Assembly (NCBI RefSeq): GCF_013386825.1 | Contig: NZ_JACARC010000027.1 | Location: forward strand, 1-64,000 | Direction: 5' to 3' | Source: Pseudomonas sp. IPO3778 | Lineage (GTDB): Bacteria > Pseudomonadota > Gammaproteobacteria > Pseudomonadales > Pseudomonadaceae | Length of the DNA stretch: 64,000 bases | Part shown: in pieces, positions 13,843 to 21,950 of the stretch | How the letters are laid out: each line of letters opens with the position of its first letter | Numbering within the stretch: the stretch's first letter is position 1 | Translations under genes and position numbers: made by a program | Notes under the pieces: generated by a model | The model's database searches: none | Told to the model about the DNA's origin: nothing | The model's input: the letters and a program-made list of their open reading frames with translations, nothing else

Positions 13843-14337
13843 ATGCCTGCAAACAGTGAATACAGCATGACACGCAGCGATGCGACGGACCTGTCAGGCA
13901 TTGCCCAGTTCGACCTGGCAATGCGGCGAGAGGCGCTGACCAGCTATCTTCAGCGCAATGGCTCGCAGCGCCTGGTTGAGTTCACGGCGCAACTGATCGG
14001 CATGGCCAACTCGGTCGCGGAGAACTGCGCAGAGATGAGCGACCTGGTGCTGATCGTGGAATGCGGCGTTCACCCTGACAAATTCATCAGCGTGAACCTG
14101 CCCACCATCATCGGCGCCTGCCAAGGCGTAATGATCGCCAGCAAGTGCGACCCGGCGGGTGCGTGCCATGGGTGCGCGTACCGCTTGGGATCTATTGCCA
14201 ATCAGTCACCCATCACCACTTGCGATGCGGAATTCATGGCCCACGACCAAAAAGGCTTCATGTGCCATGCCCACCTGGACGCTGAAGGCGAACCCATCAA
14301 GGTGTGCGTCGGGCACGCAAGAGCAGCAAAACCCTAA
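13843..14337 (+). CDS. Cysteine-rich prophage protein, probable metal binding
   Basis: 164 residues from ATG 13843, with GAGG upstream; the longer reading overlaps the methylase in another frame. The N-terminal half is helical (FDLAMRREALTSYLQRNGSQ). The C-terminal half has CDPAGACHGCAYRLG followed by single cysteines in TTCDAEF, FMCHAH and KVCVGH, six or more Cys plus His, enough for a zinc site or an Fe-S cluster. No family recognised. It follows the methylase in the early operon. Confidence 0.65.
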   Translation: MPANSEYSMTRSDATDLSGIAQFDLAMRREALTSYLQRNGSQRLVEFTAQLIGMANSVAENCAEMSDLVLIVECGVHPDKFISVNLPTIIGACQGVMIASKCDPAGACHGCAYRLGSIANQSPITTCDAEFMAHDQKGFMCHAHLDAEGEPIKVCVGHARAAKP

Positions 14338-14373
14338 CCCACCTTCTGCCGCCCAGCGCGGCAAGGACACCAC

Positions 14374-14595
14374 ATGTTCGCAATCAAACTCACCCTGATC
14401 CTGCTGGGCGCTTTGCTGTACCTGGTCGGCAGCGGCTGCTGGTTCTTCTGGATCGCACCCCGCCTTCTGGCGGACGGCGAAACGGCCGACATCCTCTACG
14501 CCTTCGCCGGAACCTGCGGCTGGCTGCTGATCACCTTCGGCCTATTCATTCACATCATCAAAACAGCGCGGCCCACGGCGGCCGGCGGGAGATAA
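14374..14595 (+). CDS. Small two-helix membrane protein
   Basis: 73 residues, with AAGGA before ATG 14374. Two membrane segments are clear: residues ~4-27 (LTLILLGALLYLVGSGCWFF) and ~42-63 (YAFAGTCGWLLITFGLFIHI), with a short polar loop. It lies between the Cys-rich protein and the AlpA regulator. Function unknown; small prophage membrane proteins of this kind may act in superinfection exclusion. Confidence 0.65.
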   Translation: MFAIKLTLILLGALLYLVGSGCWFFWIAPRLLADGETADILYAFAGTCGWLLITFGLFIHIIKTARPTAAGGR

Positions 14596-14597
14596 TC

Positions 14598-14810
14598 ATG
14601 AGCACTGCACAGAAAAATGAACAACCGATCGAGTACATCCGAATTGCTGAAGTTCGTCGAATCTCAGGCCTCAGCACCCCGACCATCTACAGACTGGCGG
14701 TGGGTGGGAAATTCCCCCGCCAGGCCAAGGTTGGTCTGCAGGCCGTGGCCTGGGTCCGCGCCGAAGTCGAGCGGTGGGCAGCTGGGCGAGCGGCTGAGCG
14801 GGCGCCCTAA
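14598..14810 (+). CDS. AlpA-family regulator or excisionase
   Basis: 70 residues, with GGGAGA before ATG 14598. It has the AlpA/MerR-like winged helix: IRIAEVRRISGLSTPTIYRL, then GKFPRQAKVG and AWVRAEVERW. In phages and islands this family acts as recombination directionality factor or activates integrase. It is convergent with the integrase gene, overlapping by 4 bases. Recombination directionality factor is the most likely role. Confidence 0.88.
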   Translation: MSTAQKNEQPIEYIRIAEVRRISGLSTPTIYRLAVGGKFPRQAKVGLQAVAWVRAEVERWAAGRAAERAP

Positions 14811-16039
14811 CCCTCTTCTGCCAGTAATCCGTCCAGGTAGTCCGCCCAGTCCTGCATCATCCCCCTTCGCTGCTCAACGTACTCCGCATGGTTGTACGTC
14901 TTGCGCACCTTCCCGGAACTGGCGTGCGAAAGCTGCGCCTCGATCCAGTCCTCGTTGTAGTTCATCTCGTTCAGGGCCGTCGATATCGTGGCACGGATTC
15001 CGTGCCCGGTCAGGCGCCCCTCATATCCCATGCGTTTCAACGCCATGTTGACCGTGCCGTCGCTGATCGGTTTGCTTGGGTCTATCCGGCCCGGGATCAG
15101 CAGCTTGTAGCGGCCGGTCATATCGTGGACTGCGCGCACCTCTTCGACCGCCTGGCGCGAAAGCGGCACCAGATACGGCGGCACCTTATCCCCTCCTTTT
15201 GCCCTGATCACCTTCTGTAGCTGCTTAACGCCCTCGGCCGGAATGGTCCAAAGGGCGTTCTCCAAATCAAACTGGGCCCAGGTCGCATGGCGAAGCTCGC
15301 CCGTGCGCACTCCGGTCAACAGCAATATCCGGATCGCGCTTTTGGTATAGGGCTCCCCCTTGCAGTCACGCAGCGCCACAAGGAAATCCTTGAGTTCATG
15401 CTGACGCAGCATTGGGTTGTGCTTCTCTGGGGGCTCCTTGGCCGCGACGATATCCAAGTCGGAAGCCGGGTTCGTGTCCATGTACCCCGAGGCAATGGCG
15501 AAACGAAATATCTCGTTGAGCCACGAGCGGCATTTGCGGGCCACGTTCAAGGCGCCGCGGGCTTCGATCCGGCGCATAGCCGATAGCGCATCCGAGCGCT
15601 TCACGTCCGCCACCGGTATTTTGCCCAGGGACGGGATCAGATCCTTGTCCAGATACAGGCGAGACTGGGACACGCCGCCCTTTTTGGCTGCGGTCATGCG
15701 CGGTGCGCGGAAGGCGAACCATTCGTTGGCCACAACCTCGAAGGTCTTCACCGCGCCGGTCACAGCTTCGCGCTTTTCTTCACGGCGCTGGGATCGGGGA
15801 TCAATTCCCTTCGCGATGAGGGCTCTCGCCTGGTCGCGGCGTTCGCGCGCTTCTTTCAAAGTGATTTCGGGATAGGTGCCCAGGGATATGCGAGGCTGCT
15901 GTCCGTGCCATGAGAAACGGAAGTGCCACGCTTTCGAGCCTTTGGCGGCTACGAATAGGGCCAGCCCGGCGGTATCGCTGAGGCTGTAATCCTTGTCTTT
16001 GGGCTTTGCTTGCCTGACGGCCGTGTCAGTAAGAGGCAT
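14807..16039 (-). CDS. int: Tyrosine site-specific integrase, P4/DUF4102 type
   Basis: 410 residues. The N-terminal DUF4102 arm-binding domain (residues 1-90: LTDTAVRQAKP, AGLALFVAAKGSKAWHFRF, SLGTYPEITLKEAR) is followed by a SAM-like core-binding domain and a catalytic domain with Arg245 (LTGVRTGELR), His346-x-x-Arg349 (TGHGIRAT), His372 (LSHAS) and Tyr382 (TYNHAEY). All catalytic residues are present. The gene abuts the 3' end of tRNA-Leu, the usual target of this family. Flanking inverted and direct repeats at 16041-16200 are candidate regulatory and arm sites. Confidence 0.96.
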   Translation of the reverse strand: MPLTDTAVRQAKPKDKDYSLSDTAGLALFVAAKGSKAWHFRFSWHGQQPRISLGTYPEITLKEARERRDQARALIAKGIDPRSQRREEKREAVTGAVKTFEVVANEWFAFRAPRMTAAKKGGVSQSRLYLDKDLIPSLGKIPVADVKRSDALSAMRRIEARGALNVARKCRSWLNEIFRFAIASGYMDTNPASDLDIVAAKEPPEKHNPMLRQHELKDFLVALRDCKGEPYTKSAIRILLLTGVRTGELRHATWAQFDLENALWTIPAEGVKQLQKVIRAKGGDKVPPYLVPLSRQAVEEVRAVHDMTGRYKLLIPGRIDPSKPISDGTVNMALKRMGYEGRLTGHGIRATISTALNEMNYNEDWIEAQLSHASSGKVRKTYNHAEYVEQRRGMMQDWADYLDGLLAEEG

Positions 16040-16040
16040 T

Positions 16041-16200
16041 TAGTACATCGCTTTAGTCAGTCGAATTCAGATGTGCTGACCAATGTACTAAAAATATTGA
16101 GAAGGGGTGAGAATGGATGAGAAGGTATAAGAACAAGAAAGCCCCGTAAGGCCAGTGCCTGCGGGGCTTTTTGAGAAGGGTTGATAACCCCTGAGAATCG
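16041..16200. repeat. Integrase control region and attachment-site arm repeats
   Basis: An 8-base inverted repeat TAGTACAT (16041-16048) and ATGTACTA (16083-16090) lies just upstream of int, where its promoter must be. It is followed by five direct repeats TGAGAAK at 16098, 16108, 16118, 16172 and 16192. The first three are spaced 10 bases, one helical turn, as expected for arm-type sites of a DUF4102 integrase. The core att site is probably in the tRNA 3' end to the right. Confidence 0.5.
16138..16172. terminator. Bidirectional intrinsic terminator
   Basis: AAAGCCCCG (16138-16146) pairs with CGGGGCTTT (16162-16170), with T-rich tails in both directions. On the minus strand it ends the tRNA-Leu transcript before it enters the integrase region. 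Confidence 0.8.
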
Positions 16201-16204
16201 AAAA

Positions 16205-16291
16205 TGGTGCCCGAAGCCGGAATCGAACCGGCACGCCCTTACGAGCGGGGGATTTTAAGTCCCATGCGTCTACCAGTTTCGCCATTCGGGC
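16205..16291 (-). tRNA. tRNA-Leu (anticodon UAA), prophage attachment site
   Basis: 87 bases folding as a class II tRNA. The acceptor stem is GCCCGAA/TTCGGGC, the anticodon loop reads CTTAAAA with anticodon TAA, there is a long variable arm (CCGCTCGTAAGGGCG region), a T-arm GGTTCCGATTCC, and an encoded CCA ending at 16205. Its 3' end faces the integrase gene, the geometry expected when a P4-type integrase uses the tRNA end as attB and restores it on integration. The second att copy should lie left of this window. Confidence 0.96.
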
Positions 16292-16530
16292 GGTAGCGCT
16301 ATACAGCGTGCCAAGCAGCTTTAAAAGCCCTTGAGCGTTGCAGCAGGCTAGGGAATATATAGATCCAGCCCCCTCGATGCAAGGTCGCGCTCGGGCTTTT
16401 TCAAACAAACCCGCTGCGCCCCGGCAAACAAAAAAGCTCGTCAGATCAGTGATCTACAGTTTCCGGCGGCGGGAGTGGGCCATGGCAGCGCTGGCTGCGT
16501 CGCCACGTACAGGGCGAGCACCGGGGCGCG

Positions 16531-16617
16531 TTATGAGAAGTAGGTCATTACGGCAATAACCACTGAAACCCAAACCAGGGTCATCAAAAACGACAGCGCA
16601 GCCAAGGTTTTGCCCAT
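16531..16617 (-). CDS. 28-residue single-pass membrane microprotein
   Basis: MGKTLAALSFLMTLVWVSVV followed by IAVMTYFS: a basic N-terminus and one continuous membrane helix. A purine-rich GAGGCGAG lies about a dozen bases upstream. It lies in an otherwise gene-free stretch between tRNA-Leu and the LysE-type gene. Too short for family assignment. Confidence 0.5.
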   Translation of the reverse strand: MGKTLAALSFLMTLVWVSVVIAVMTYFS

Positions 16618-16820
16618 TTGCCTACTCGCCTCGATGAAAACCGTTTCAGTGGTCAGTTCTGTTGCCCGCTCCAGGCACGCTGTGGCGCTGCCCAGTCCCA
16701 CCTGAGCATAACCAAGCCTGGCACACGCTGCCTACCGCTGTGCGCCGATGCGCCTGAAGAACCTCGCCGGCAGGATGGTGAATACGATACTGCCCACAGA
16801 AGATTAGTTCCTTGACCGCC

Positions 16821-17441
16821 TCAACCCGCGCGCAAGGCTGCGAGTTTGATCCCGAAGCCGATCAGGAATACCCCCGCCAACTTCTGAAACACTTGGGAGA
16901 CTTTGGCGTTGGCGCGCAGCTTGGCCGCGAAAAAGCCGGTGAGGGTGACCACAATCAGGCCGTAGAAGAAGGTCAGCGTCGCGACGGTGGCGCCCATCAA
17001 GGCGAATGTCTGCAGGCCAGGGTTGGCCGCCGGGTCGATGAACAGCGGAAAAAACGCCATGTAGAACACGATGGTTTTCGGGTTGAGCAACGCGATGGTC
17101 GCGCCTTGGCGCAGGTAATGCCTCGGTTTGATATCGAGTATGGGTGCCGCACCAGGCTTGGCCAACAGCAGGCTCCCACCCAACCACATCAGGTACGCCG
17201 CCCCCAGCCATTGCACGGCGTGAAACGCCAGCGGGTGGGTCTGCAGGATCGCCGCCACGCCGGCCACCGCCAGCCACATCAGCACCTGGTCGCCCAGGAT
17301 CACACCGAAGGTCGCCGCCATGCCGGCGCGGAAACCACCTTTACCGGTCGACGTGATCAGCGCCAGGTTGCCCGGGCCCGGAATCAGCAACAGGATGATG
17401 AAGGAAAGCACAAACGAGCCGTAATCAGTCACACCCAACAT
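16821..17441 (-). CDS. LysE/RhtB-family amino-acid exporter
   Basis: 206 residues with about six membrane helices and the family signature near the N-terminus (LIPGPGNLALITSTGKGGFR, with the GPG and the charged loop after helix 1). LLNPKTIVFYMAFFPLFIDP is the second hallmark. The family exports amino acids or homoserine lactone across the inner membrane; substrate cannot be read from sequence. GAGG precedes ATG 17441. A second paralogous exporter lies at 19003-19611. The stretch 17442-17704 upstream holds no gene I can support. Confidence 0.9.
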   Translation of the reverse strand: MLGVTDYGSFVLSFIILLLIPGPGNLALITSTGKGGFRAGMAATFGVILGDQVLMWLAVAGVAAILQTHPLAFHAVQWLGAAYLMWLGGSLLLAKPGAAPILDIKPRHYLRQGATIALLNPKTIVFYMAFFPLFIDPAANPGLQTFALMGATVATLTFFYGLIVVTLTGFFAAKLRANAKVSQVFQKLAGVFLIGFGIKLAALRAG

Positions 17442-17704
17442 GGGATTGCCTCAAGGAAAATGAACGGGATAAGCCAGCGCCTTCTTCCTTAACACCGCTG
17501 AGCCGCCCTTTATTCCCTGATACCCGAAATTTTCCGGCCCCGGCTCTCCTGCCGCTACGGCTCCCCGGGCCATCTGATACGCTTTTTTCTTGTGCATCTG
17601 CCTCTGTATCGAAACCCGCCCTGCCCTGACAATACGCCCACTCCCGACACGCCCGTGGAGCCCGACAGGAACCGTCCTGCCGGCCCGTTCATTTCGGAGG
17701 CCTT

Positions 17705-17788
17705 ATGGCTAAGATGGCATTTTTCCTGTTCGGTTTTCTTGCGCTGACCATCGCGATTGGTCTGCTTGCCACCATCTCACCAGTCTAG
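17705..17788 (+). CDS. 27-residue single-pass membrane microprotein
   Basis: MAKMAFFLFGFLALTIAIGL followed by LATISPV. A consensus GGAGG lies 5-6 bases before ATG 17705. It is a single hydrophobic helix with one Lys near the N-terminus. It is convergent with the minus-strand gene ending at 17792. The strong ribosome site makes translation likely. Confidence 0.6.
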   Translation: MAKMAFFLFGFLALTIAIGLLATISPV

Positions 17789-17791
17789 GGT

Positions 17792-18835
17792 TCAGCGAAA
17801 CGTAACCATCTCAAAGTCTGCTGACGTTCCCGCCGCCTGCCTCGCCAACTCACTGATTGCGATCGTGCGCACCTGCGCCCCTTCGTTCCAGGGGTTGGTG
17901 TAGCTCAGCATGCCCGTCGCCGGGTTGATCTGGATGATCGCGAAGGCGTGCCCGTCGCCCTTGGACCAATCCCCATTGCGCGCTGGCTTGCCGCCGAACA
18001 CCACCGCTGCCCGGCTGCCCACGGCGCTGGCATTTTTCAGCAGGAAGTCGGTGATGCCCTGGGGTGTGTTTTCGGCATCCGCCAGCCGCTGGTGATCGCC
18101 GTATTGGCCCGCCAGTAGTTCCATGACTTTATTGGTGGGCAACGAGCCCTTGGCCGGGTCGAGCTTGAAGTATTGGAACATCGCCCCGACCACGGCAGCG
18201 GCAGGCGGATCGCCCTTGCCATATTGATCCAGGTCGCCCGCCTGCAGGTGGTAAACCGTGGCCGGGGCGCCGGGCAGGCTGACGTTGAAGCTGCCATCGG
18301 CGTTGGTGGTGACGCCCTTGTGCAGGATCGTCGCCCCGGTGCGCGTATTGGCGAACGCCCTGACCACCGAGATGCCGACACAATCGCCTTCGCTGGTCTG
18401 GTTCAGATGGGTGCCCAGCGGTTCTGCGATCGGCGCCCCGGCCAACGCCGGCTTCCATGGGCCGGCGTCGATCACGCTGCCCTTGGCATCACGGCGCAGT
18501 GCATTGAGGCTGCCGTCGGCGCTGTAGCTACCGTCGCTCAGGGAGGCGACGATGTTCTTCACATCCGTGCGCAGGTTTTCCCGGGCGCCGCCGTCACGCT
18601 TCATGGCGTCCTGGAACGCTTGCGCTGCACCGATGATGCGCTGGCGCGTGGCATCGTCCGGCCGGGCGCCACGGCTTTGGTCCACGGCCTGGAGCAGTTG
18701 ATGGTAGGTGCTTTCGATAGCCCGGATGCCGACCTGGGGCGCGGCAACGGCGACGCCGGCAGACGCCATGGCAAGGCTAAACGTGAGGAGTGAACAACGC
18801 AGGTGCTTATGAAAACGGCCAGGGAGTGGGTGCAC
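17792..18835 (-). CDS. Secreted papain/calpain-like Cys-His-Asn protein
   Basis: 347 residues if started at GTG 18835, which gives a proper signal peptide (basic HKHLR, then CSLLTFSLAMASAGVAVA, cleavage after AVA). The upstream ATG at 18967 would bury that signal, and an internal ATG is possible. The C-terminal domain shows a Cys-His-Asn order: Cys152 in EGDCVGISVV, His296 in GDGHAFAII and Asn314 in YTNPWNEG. This matches the layout of calpain-type peptidases (QG-C, H-A-Y, NPWG). The N-terminal ~110 residues are helical, possibly an inhibitory or binding part. Exported protease or transglutaminase-like activity is inferred. No neighbour explains it. Confidence 0.65.
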   Translation of the reverse strand: MHPLPGRFHKHLRCSLLTFSLAMASAGVAVAAPQVGIRAIESTYHQLLQAVDQSRGARPDDATRQRIIGAAQAFQDAMKRDGGARENLRTDVKNIVASLSDGSYSADGSLNALRRDAKGSVIDAGPWKPALAGAPIAEPLGTHLNQTSEGDCVGISVVRAFANTRTGATILHKGVTTNADGSFNVSLPGAPATVYHLQAGDLDQYGKGDPPAAAVVGAMFQYFKLDPAKGSLPTNKVMELLAGQYGDHQRLADAENTPQGITDFLLKNASAVGSRAAVVFGGKPARNGDWSKGDGHAFAIIQINPATGMLSYTNPWNEGAQVRTIAISELARQAAGTSADFEMVTFR

Positions 18836-19002
18836 GGTCGGGCATCTCGGATAAGGAAGTTTGGAAGCGATACGTCGAACCACCCTCCCGTTCAATCGCT
18901 TCGTGCCGCCGCGTCCCGTAGCAGGCCTGAAAAACAGCGGCGAGCATGCAATAGGCCGCCAAAACACGTCAATGGCGGCCTGTGGCTATGCCTGGCGGCG
19001 CG

Positions 19003-19611
19003 TCAGCCCGCAAAAAGCATCGGGTACAGCGACAGCACCAACAACCCCGCCATCGACCCATTGAACAGCCGCAACCAGCGCGGCTCGCGCAACACATTGC
19101 GCAAACCGCTGCCGCAGCCGGCCCAGATGCACACACTGGGCAGGTTCACCACGGCAAACACCGCGGCAATCAACAGCACGTTGGTGACATAACCGTCGGC
19201 CGGCGTGTAGGTGGTGATCGCGCCCAACGCCATGACCCAGGCCTTGGGGTTCACCCACTGAAACGCCGCCGCCCCCAGAAACGTCATGGGTTTGCGCTGG
19301 CCATCGGGCTCATCAGACATCGCACTGGCGTTCGCAATCTTCCAGGCCAGGTACAGCAAGTACGCCGCCCCCACGTAACGCAATACGGTGTACGCCCACG
19401 GCAGCGCCTTGAACACTTCACCGAGCCCCAGGCCCACGGCGATCACCAACAACATGAAACCAATACTGATGCCCAGCGCATGGGGAATCGAACGGATAAA
19501 ACCGAAGTTCACCCCGGACGCCAGCAACATCGTGTTGTTGGGGCCGGGCGTGATCGAGGAAACAAAGGCAAACAACGCGAACGCTGATAACAGGCTTGAA
19601 GACATGAACAT
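19003..19611 (-). CDS. LysE-family exporter
   Basis: 202 residues, about six membrane segments, with the LysE hallmark VSSITPGPNNTMLLASGVNF and the second motif FQWVNPKAWVMALGA. It belongs to the same broad family as the gene at 16821 but is clearly diverged. The substrate is probably a small amino acid or derivative. Transcribed alone on the minus strand. Confidence 0.88.
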   Translation of the reverse strand: MFMSSSLLSAFALFAFVSSITPGPNNTMLLASGVNFGFIRSIPHALGISIGFMLLVIAVGLGLGEVFKALPWAYTVLRYVGAAYLLYLAWKIANASAMSDEPDGQRKPMTFLGAAAFQWVNPKAWVMALGAITTYTPADGYVTNVLLIAAVFAVVNLPSVCIWAGCGSGLRNVLREPRWLRLFNGSMAGLLVLSLYPMLFAG

Positions 19612-19707
19612 GGGCTGACATCCGAACGAAGTACTGTGTCACGACAGTAGAGCGTTGCGCAGAAACGCGCCCCGTACAGCTACGGGCAGATGCAGGCATA
19701 CACTTTG

Positions 19708-20634
19708 TCAGGCTTGCGACGTCAGAAACTCGCGGTAGCGCGCCACTGTTTGCTCCGTCTGCTCGATCATCGGCAAGTGCCCCACGCCGTCCATGCACAC
19801 CAACTGCGCATGGGCAATGCCTTGGGTCCAGGTTGACGCGCTGGCGATCGGGGCCATCCGGTCTTCGCGGCCCCATAGCAGCAGCGTGGGAACGTGCACA
19901 TCCTTGAGCCAGGGTTCCAGGCGCGGGCTGCCGGAAAAGTCCGAGAAAATTTCGGCAAGCTGGTCACGCCGCTCGATATAGGCCTGCGCCTCAGCGGCCA
20001 GCAGTACTTCCGGGATCCACGGCGCAGAGGCCATGGTCATCGAGAAAAACCGGTCGAATTGCGCCCGCGAATGAATCAGGAACGGGTTGTCGCCCTGGTT
20101 GACCAGTTCTTCCACTTCATTGGGCTGGGGCAACAGCACGCCGACCGGGCCGATCAGCGCCAGTGACACCACACGCTCAGGGTGATGCACCGCCAGCCAG
20201 GTCGCGACATACGCCCCCATCGAGCTGGCGACCACATGGGCGGCGTCGATCCCACACTCATCCAGCAGCTCGATCAACCGCTGCGCCTGGGCCGCGATGC
20301 TGTAGTCCGCACCGTGCTGGAAAAGGTTTTTGCCATGCCCGGCAAGATCGGGAATAACCACGTGATAGTCCTGCGTAAAGTGCCGGGCGAAACCGAACCA
20401 CACGCCTTTGTCGGCGCTGAAGCCGTGGATCAGCAGCAGCGGCGGCGCCTTGTCACGCGTGCCGCCCTGGTAGGTCGCCAGGGTCATGCGCCCAATGGCC
20501 ACCGGCACCTCTTTCAGGCGAGCGCGCTTGGCCTCCACCGCCGCAATCAGCGCAAACAACAGGTTCCCGACGCGGGGGTAGGTCCACCACACCCACACAG
20601 CAGCTACCACCAGCAAGACGACGATCACCAGCAT
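19708..20634 (-). CDS. Membrane-anchored alpha/beta hydrolase
   Basis: 308 residues from ATG 20634 (GGAG nine bases upstream). An N-terminal membrane anchor (MLVIVVLLVVAAVWVWWTYP) precedes an alpha/beta-hydrolase fold: oxyanion block LLLIHGFSADK, nucleophile Ser138 in ASSMGAY (the usual Gly before Ser is replaced), acid Asp in GREDRM and His in VGHLPM. Related proteins are lipases/esterases or meta-cleavage-type hydrolases facing the periplasm. Substrate unknown. Confidence 0.82.
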   Translation of the reverse strand: MLVIVVLLVVAAVWVWWTYPRVGNLLFALIAAVEAKRARLKEVPVAIGRMTLATYQGGTRDKAPPLLLIHGFSADKGVWFGFARHFTQDYHVVIPDLAGHGKNLFQHGADYSIAAQAQRLIELLDECGIDAAHVVASSMGAYVATWLAVHHPERVVSLALIGPVGVLLPQPNEVEELVNQGDNPFLIHSRAQFDRFFSMTMASAPWIPEVLLAAEAQAYIERRDQLAEIFSDFSGSPRLEPWLKDVHVPTLLLWGREDRMAPIASASTWTQGIAHAQLVCMDGVGHLPMIEQTEQTVARYREFLTSQA

Positions 20635-20810
20635 CAAGGATTCTCCGAACAGGGAAACGGCATACACGGTTCCAGAGTACGTAATAGAAGGAAAATTACA
20701 GCAGCCCGGCGCGTGTCGCTCAAGAAACTGCCATTGGTTTGCCTTCACTGATCGGTATACTTGCGCACTTCCCTGCACACTGTGCTGAACACATCCTGAA
20801 AGGACACTAG

Positions 20811-21950
20811 ATGAGCAACTACCTCGACCGCGCGCTGACGGGCCTGCGGACCCTGGGCATCAACCTTCTGCAGCCGGTTCCAGATGCGCCGGTACTGGTA
20901 TTGCTGGACCGCGTGGCCCAATACGACACCGCCAAAGTCACCGCCATCGCCGCAGTGCTGCAGCAGTCCACTACCTTCAACAGCGTGGTTCGCGAACAGA
21001 TCGCCGGCATGGACATCTCCACGCGCTTCATGGACATCACCCAGAGCTTCACCTCGATCCGCGAAGACGCCGCCGCCATGGCCGGCTGGATGGATGACGG
21101 GCGCCTGGACACCGTGGAAAAACTCAAGCTGAGCTGGATGAACCTGCGCCGGGGCTCCATCCCCAGCCGCTTCAGCGAGATCCGCGAAAACTACCTGCAA
21201 GTGTGCAAGTCGGCTAACGACCAGATCGCCCGGGAAACCGTGATTCTGGAAGCCTATCTGGACTTCCGCATGGCCATGAAAGCGGCCGAGGTGGATGCCC
21301 AGCAAGTGCTCGCCATGGCGGGTCAGGTGCTGGAGCAACGCACCCAGGCCTTGAACGAGGCCAACGCCCAGGTCACGGCGGCCGAAACCCTGGCGCCGGC
21401 CGAGCGCGCCGCCCTGGAACTGCGCCGGGACGAAGCCGTGCGCGCCCTGCAGGACGAGGACAAGCGCTACCAGATCGTCAAGGACATCGCCGATGACCTC
21501 AAGGTGGGCTACAACACCGCTGAAATGGTCTTCGCCCGGATCAACCAGGTGCACGTGATCAAGGAGCGCCAGTACCAGCGCATGGTCTCGTTCTTCTCCA
21601 CCAACGAAGTGGTGCTGACCGGCCTCGCCGTGTCGTTCACCAGCAACAGCGGGCTGGCCGAAGCCACCAACACCCTGAACGCCACCACCGACGGCATCAG
21701 CAAGGGCCTTGAAGCCCTGGGCGCCACCGGTAACCCGCAGATGGAAGCGGCCGTGAAGGCCAGCTATGGTTCCACCATCAAGGTCGACTCGGTGCGCGCG
21801 CTGGCCGATGCCACCCTGAGCTTCCAGACCGACATGCACGGCCTGACCGAAACCTACCGCGCCGAATCCAGCAACGCGTCCCGTGACATCGCCGAAGCCG
21901 TCGAAGAGGCCAAACGCAAGTTCGCCGCATTGCTGACCAAGGCCGCTTGA
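20811..21950 (+). CDS. Soluble coiled-coil protein, first gene of an undescribed operon
   Basis: 379 residues, AAAGGAC before ATG 20811. It has no signal peptide or membrane segment and is almost entirely alpha-helical. A long coiled-coil stretch lies at about residues 150-250 (QQVLAMAGQVLEQRTQALNE, then AERAALELRRDEAVRALQDE). The overall pattern recalls tellurite-resistance TelA-like and PspA-like cytoplasmic coiled-coil proteins but I cannot assign it. Its stop overlaps the next ATG by one base (TGATG), so it forms an operon with the DUF6384 gene and the third gene. Upstream, 20635-20810 separates it from the divergent hydrolase. Confidence 0.7.
   Translation: MSNYLDRALTGLRTLGINLLQPVPDAPVLVLLDRVAQYDTAKVTAIAAVLQQSTTFNSVVREQIAGMDISTRFMDITQSFTSIREDAAAMAGWMDDGRLDTVEKLKLSWMNLRRGSIPSRFSEIRENYLQVCKSANDQIARETVILEAYLDFRMAMKAAEVDAQQVLAMAGQVLEQRTQALNEANAQVTAAETLAPAERAALELRRDEAVRALQDEDKRYQIVKDIADDLKVGYNTAEMVFARINQVHVIKERQYQRMVSFFSTNEVVLTGLAVSFTSNSGLAEATNTLNATTDGISKGLEALGATGNPQMEAAVKASYGSTIKVDSVRALADATLSFQTDMHGLTETYRAESSNASRDIAEAVEEAKRKFAALLTKAA

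Noticed and set aside
1-16200. Claim that the prophage is complete and functional
   Set aside because: Only the integrase-to-helicase early region is in view; structural, packaging and lysis genes would lie left of the window.
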